Program-made: the position numbers and the translations under genes
The notes under the pieces: model-generated
The model's database searches: none
The model's input: only the letters and a program-made list of their open reading frames with translations
What the model was told of the DNA's origin: nothing
DNA from: Oscillospiraceae bacterium
GTDB taxonomy: Bacteria > Bacillota > Clostridia > Oscillospirales > Oscillospiraceae
Assembly: GCA_024404735.1 (NCBI GenBank)
Contig: JAKSPP010000080.1
Span: 1 to 6,717 of the forward strand
Length of the DNA: 6,717 nucleotides
Direction of reading: 5' to 3'
Part shown: one piece after another, positions 6,151 through 6,717 of the stretch
Layout: each line of letters begins with the position of its first letter
Position numbering within the stretch: position 1 is the stretch's first letter

Positions 6151-6717
6151 TATTTGAAGAAGCCGGCCTTGACCGTCTCGAAAATTTCGTCTGCCTTTTT
6201 GCCGTAAACATCAAGCATATTAAGGCACTTTGCATTCATCTCTTCGGCAATTTCTCTGTTCTGAAGAGTCTTGGTGTTGATGAAAACATTAAGGGAAGCG
6301 GCCTGCAGTGCGGACTTGACGATAACAGCACCGCAGCCGGCATCGGAAACGGCAAGGCGGGAGCCTTTGTCTGCAAATACCTTAATGCAGTCAATTGCCT
6401 CACCGCAGAGCTCCATGAGATGCATGGGAACGGCACAGGCTGTAATCGTTGCCTTTTCCATAATCTCGGGTTTAGAAGGGTCATCCTTGGGAATTCCATA
6501 TGCCTTGGAAAGGGGAATGAAGCCTTCTGCATCTGCGGGAACCTGGTCGCAGAGCTCTGCCTGAAGGGCATCGCATTTTGACATCAGAGCCTTGATTTCG
6601 TCTTCAACATCGGCATATTTCTTTTTGCCGACGGTAAGAGCGCCAACCATGTTGCCAAGGGCGGTGCCGATTGCGGCAACAAGGGCAGAAGCTCCGCCGC
6701 CGCCGGGCGCGGGCTCA
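6150..6717 (-). CDS. fchA: FchA: methenyltetrahydrofolate cyclohydrolase (cyclodeaminase/cyclohydrolase family), 5' end beyond window
   Basis: The protein belongs to the formiminotransferase-cyclodeaminase C-terminal family; the stand-alone clostridial form is FchA, which hydrolyses 5,10-methenyl-THF to 10-formyl-THF. The frame stays open past the internal ATG at 6650 to the right edge. It adds the Gly-rich motif EPAPGGGGASA just inside the edge, typical of the first 10-20 residues of this family, so only a short N-terminal piece is missing and 6650 is not the start. Other matches are LTVGKKKY after that motif and SDAGCGA (nt 6333-6353), like the S-D-A-G-V-G segment, followed by a helix ending in NVFINT. 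About 188 residues are visible against a usual length near 205-210. It is first in the pair with folD. A formate-THF ligase gene would be a natural upstream neighbour, but that is outside the window. Confidence 0.92.
   Translation of the reverse strand, partial: EPAPGGGGASALVAAIGTALGNMVGALTVGKKKYADVEDEIKALMSKCDALQAELCDQVPADAEGFIPLSKAYGIPKDDPSKPEIMEKATITACAVPMHLMELCGEAIDCIKVFADKGSRLAVSDAGCGAVIVKSALQAASLNVFINTKTLQNREIAEEMNAKCLNMLDVYGKKADEIFETVKAGFFK

Noticed and set aside
6114..6581. Plus-strand open frame spanning the fchA-folD junction
   Set aside because: It runs opposite two well-supported genes and across their ribosome site; composition is that of an antisense shadow.

Overview
The window is 6.7 kb of ordinary-looking chromosome from a strict anaerobe, most likely a Clostridia-class Firmicute (gut or other anoxic habitat). 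The evidence is an oxygen-sensitive glycyl radical enzyme, a paired FchA/FolD folate module typical of Clostridia, GGAGG ribosome binding sites at 7-9 nt spacing, and intrinsic terminators with perfect stems and T tracts. I cannot name the species. Nothing suggests phage, an insertion sequence, CRISPR or an RNA gene.

Layout. Positions 1-761 (+) hold the C-terminal part of an ArsB/NhaD (SLC13-like, ion transporter superfamily) membrane permease, cut by the window edge. After 39 bp without a terminator comes a complete glycyl radical enzyme (801-3260, +), so the two are probably one operon. A strong terminator follows (3284-3331). A separate (+) gene, 3403-5178, encodes a 591-residue MoaF-like protein that appears to be two MoaF-sized units in tandem. 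It converges on a minus-strand operon across a bidirectional terminator (5189-5224). That operon is fchA (methenyl-THF cyclohydrolase, 5' part beyond the window) followed after 14 bp by folD (5257-6135).

How the genes may work together. The enzyme has one active-site Cys in a Cys-X-Glu arrangement (C457/E459), not the Cys-Cys pair of pyruvate formate-lyase, and the C-terminal radical motif RIAGYSAYF (Gly795). It therefore resembles the dehydratase/decarboxylase/C-X lyase branch, but the residues around the active site do not match any subfamily I can name. The permease next to it plausibly moves its substrate or product, probably an anion. The required radical SAM activase is not in the window. 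The MoaF-like protein may or may not share this pathway. The fchA-folD pair interconverts methylene-, methenyl- and formyl-tetrahydrofolate. This FolD lacks the Lys and Gln usually needed for cyclohydrolase activity, which fits a division of labour with FchA.

The main candidates for something new are the unassigned glycyl radical enzyme with its transporter, the duplicated MoaF-like protein beside it, and the probably dehydrogenase-only FolD.
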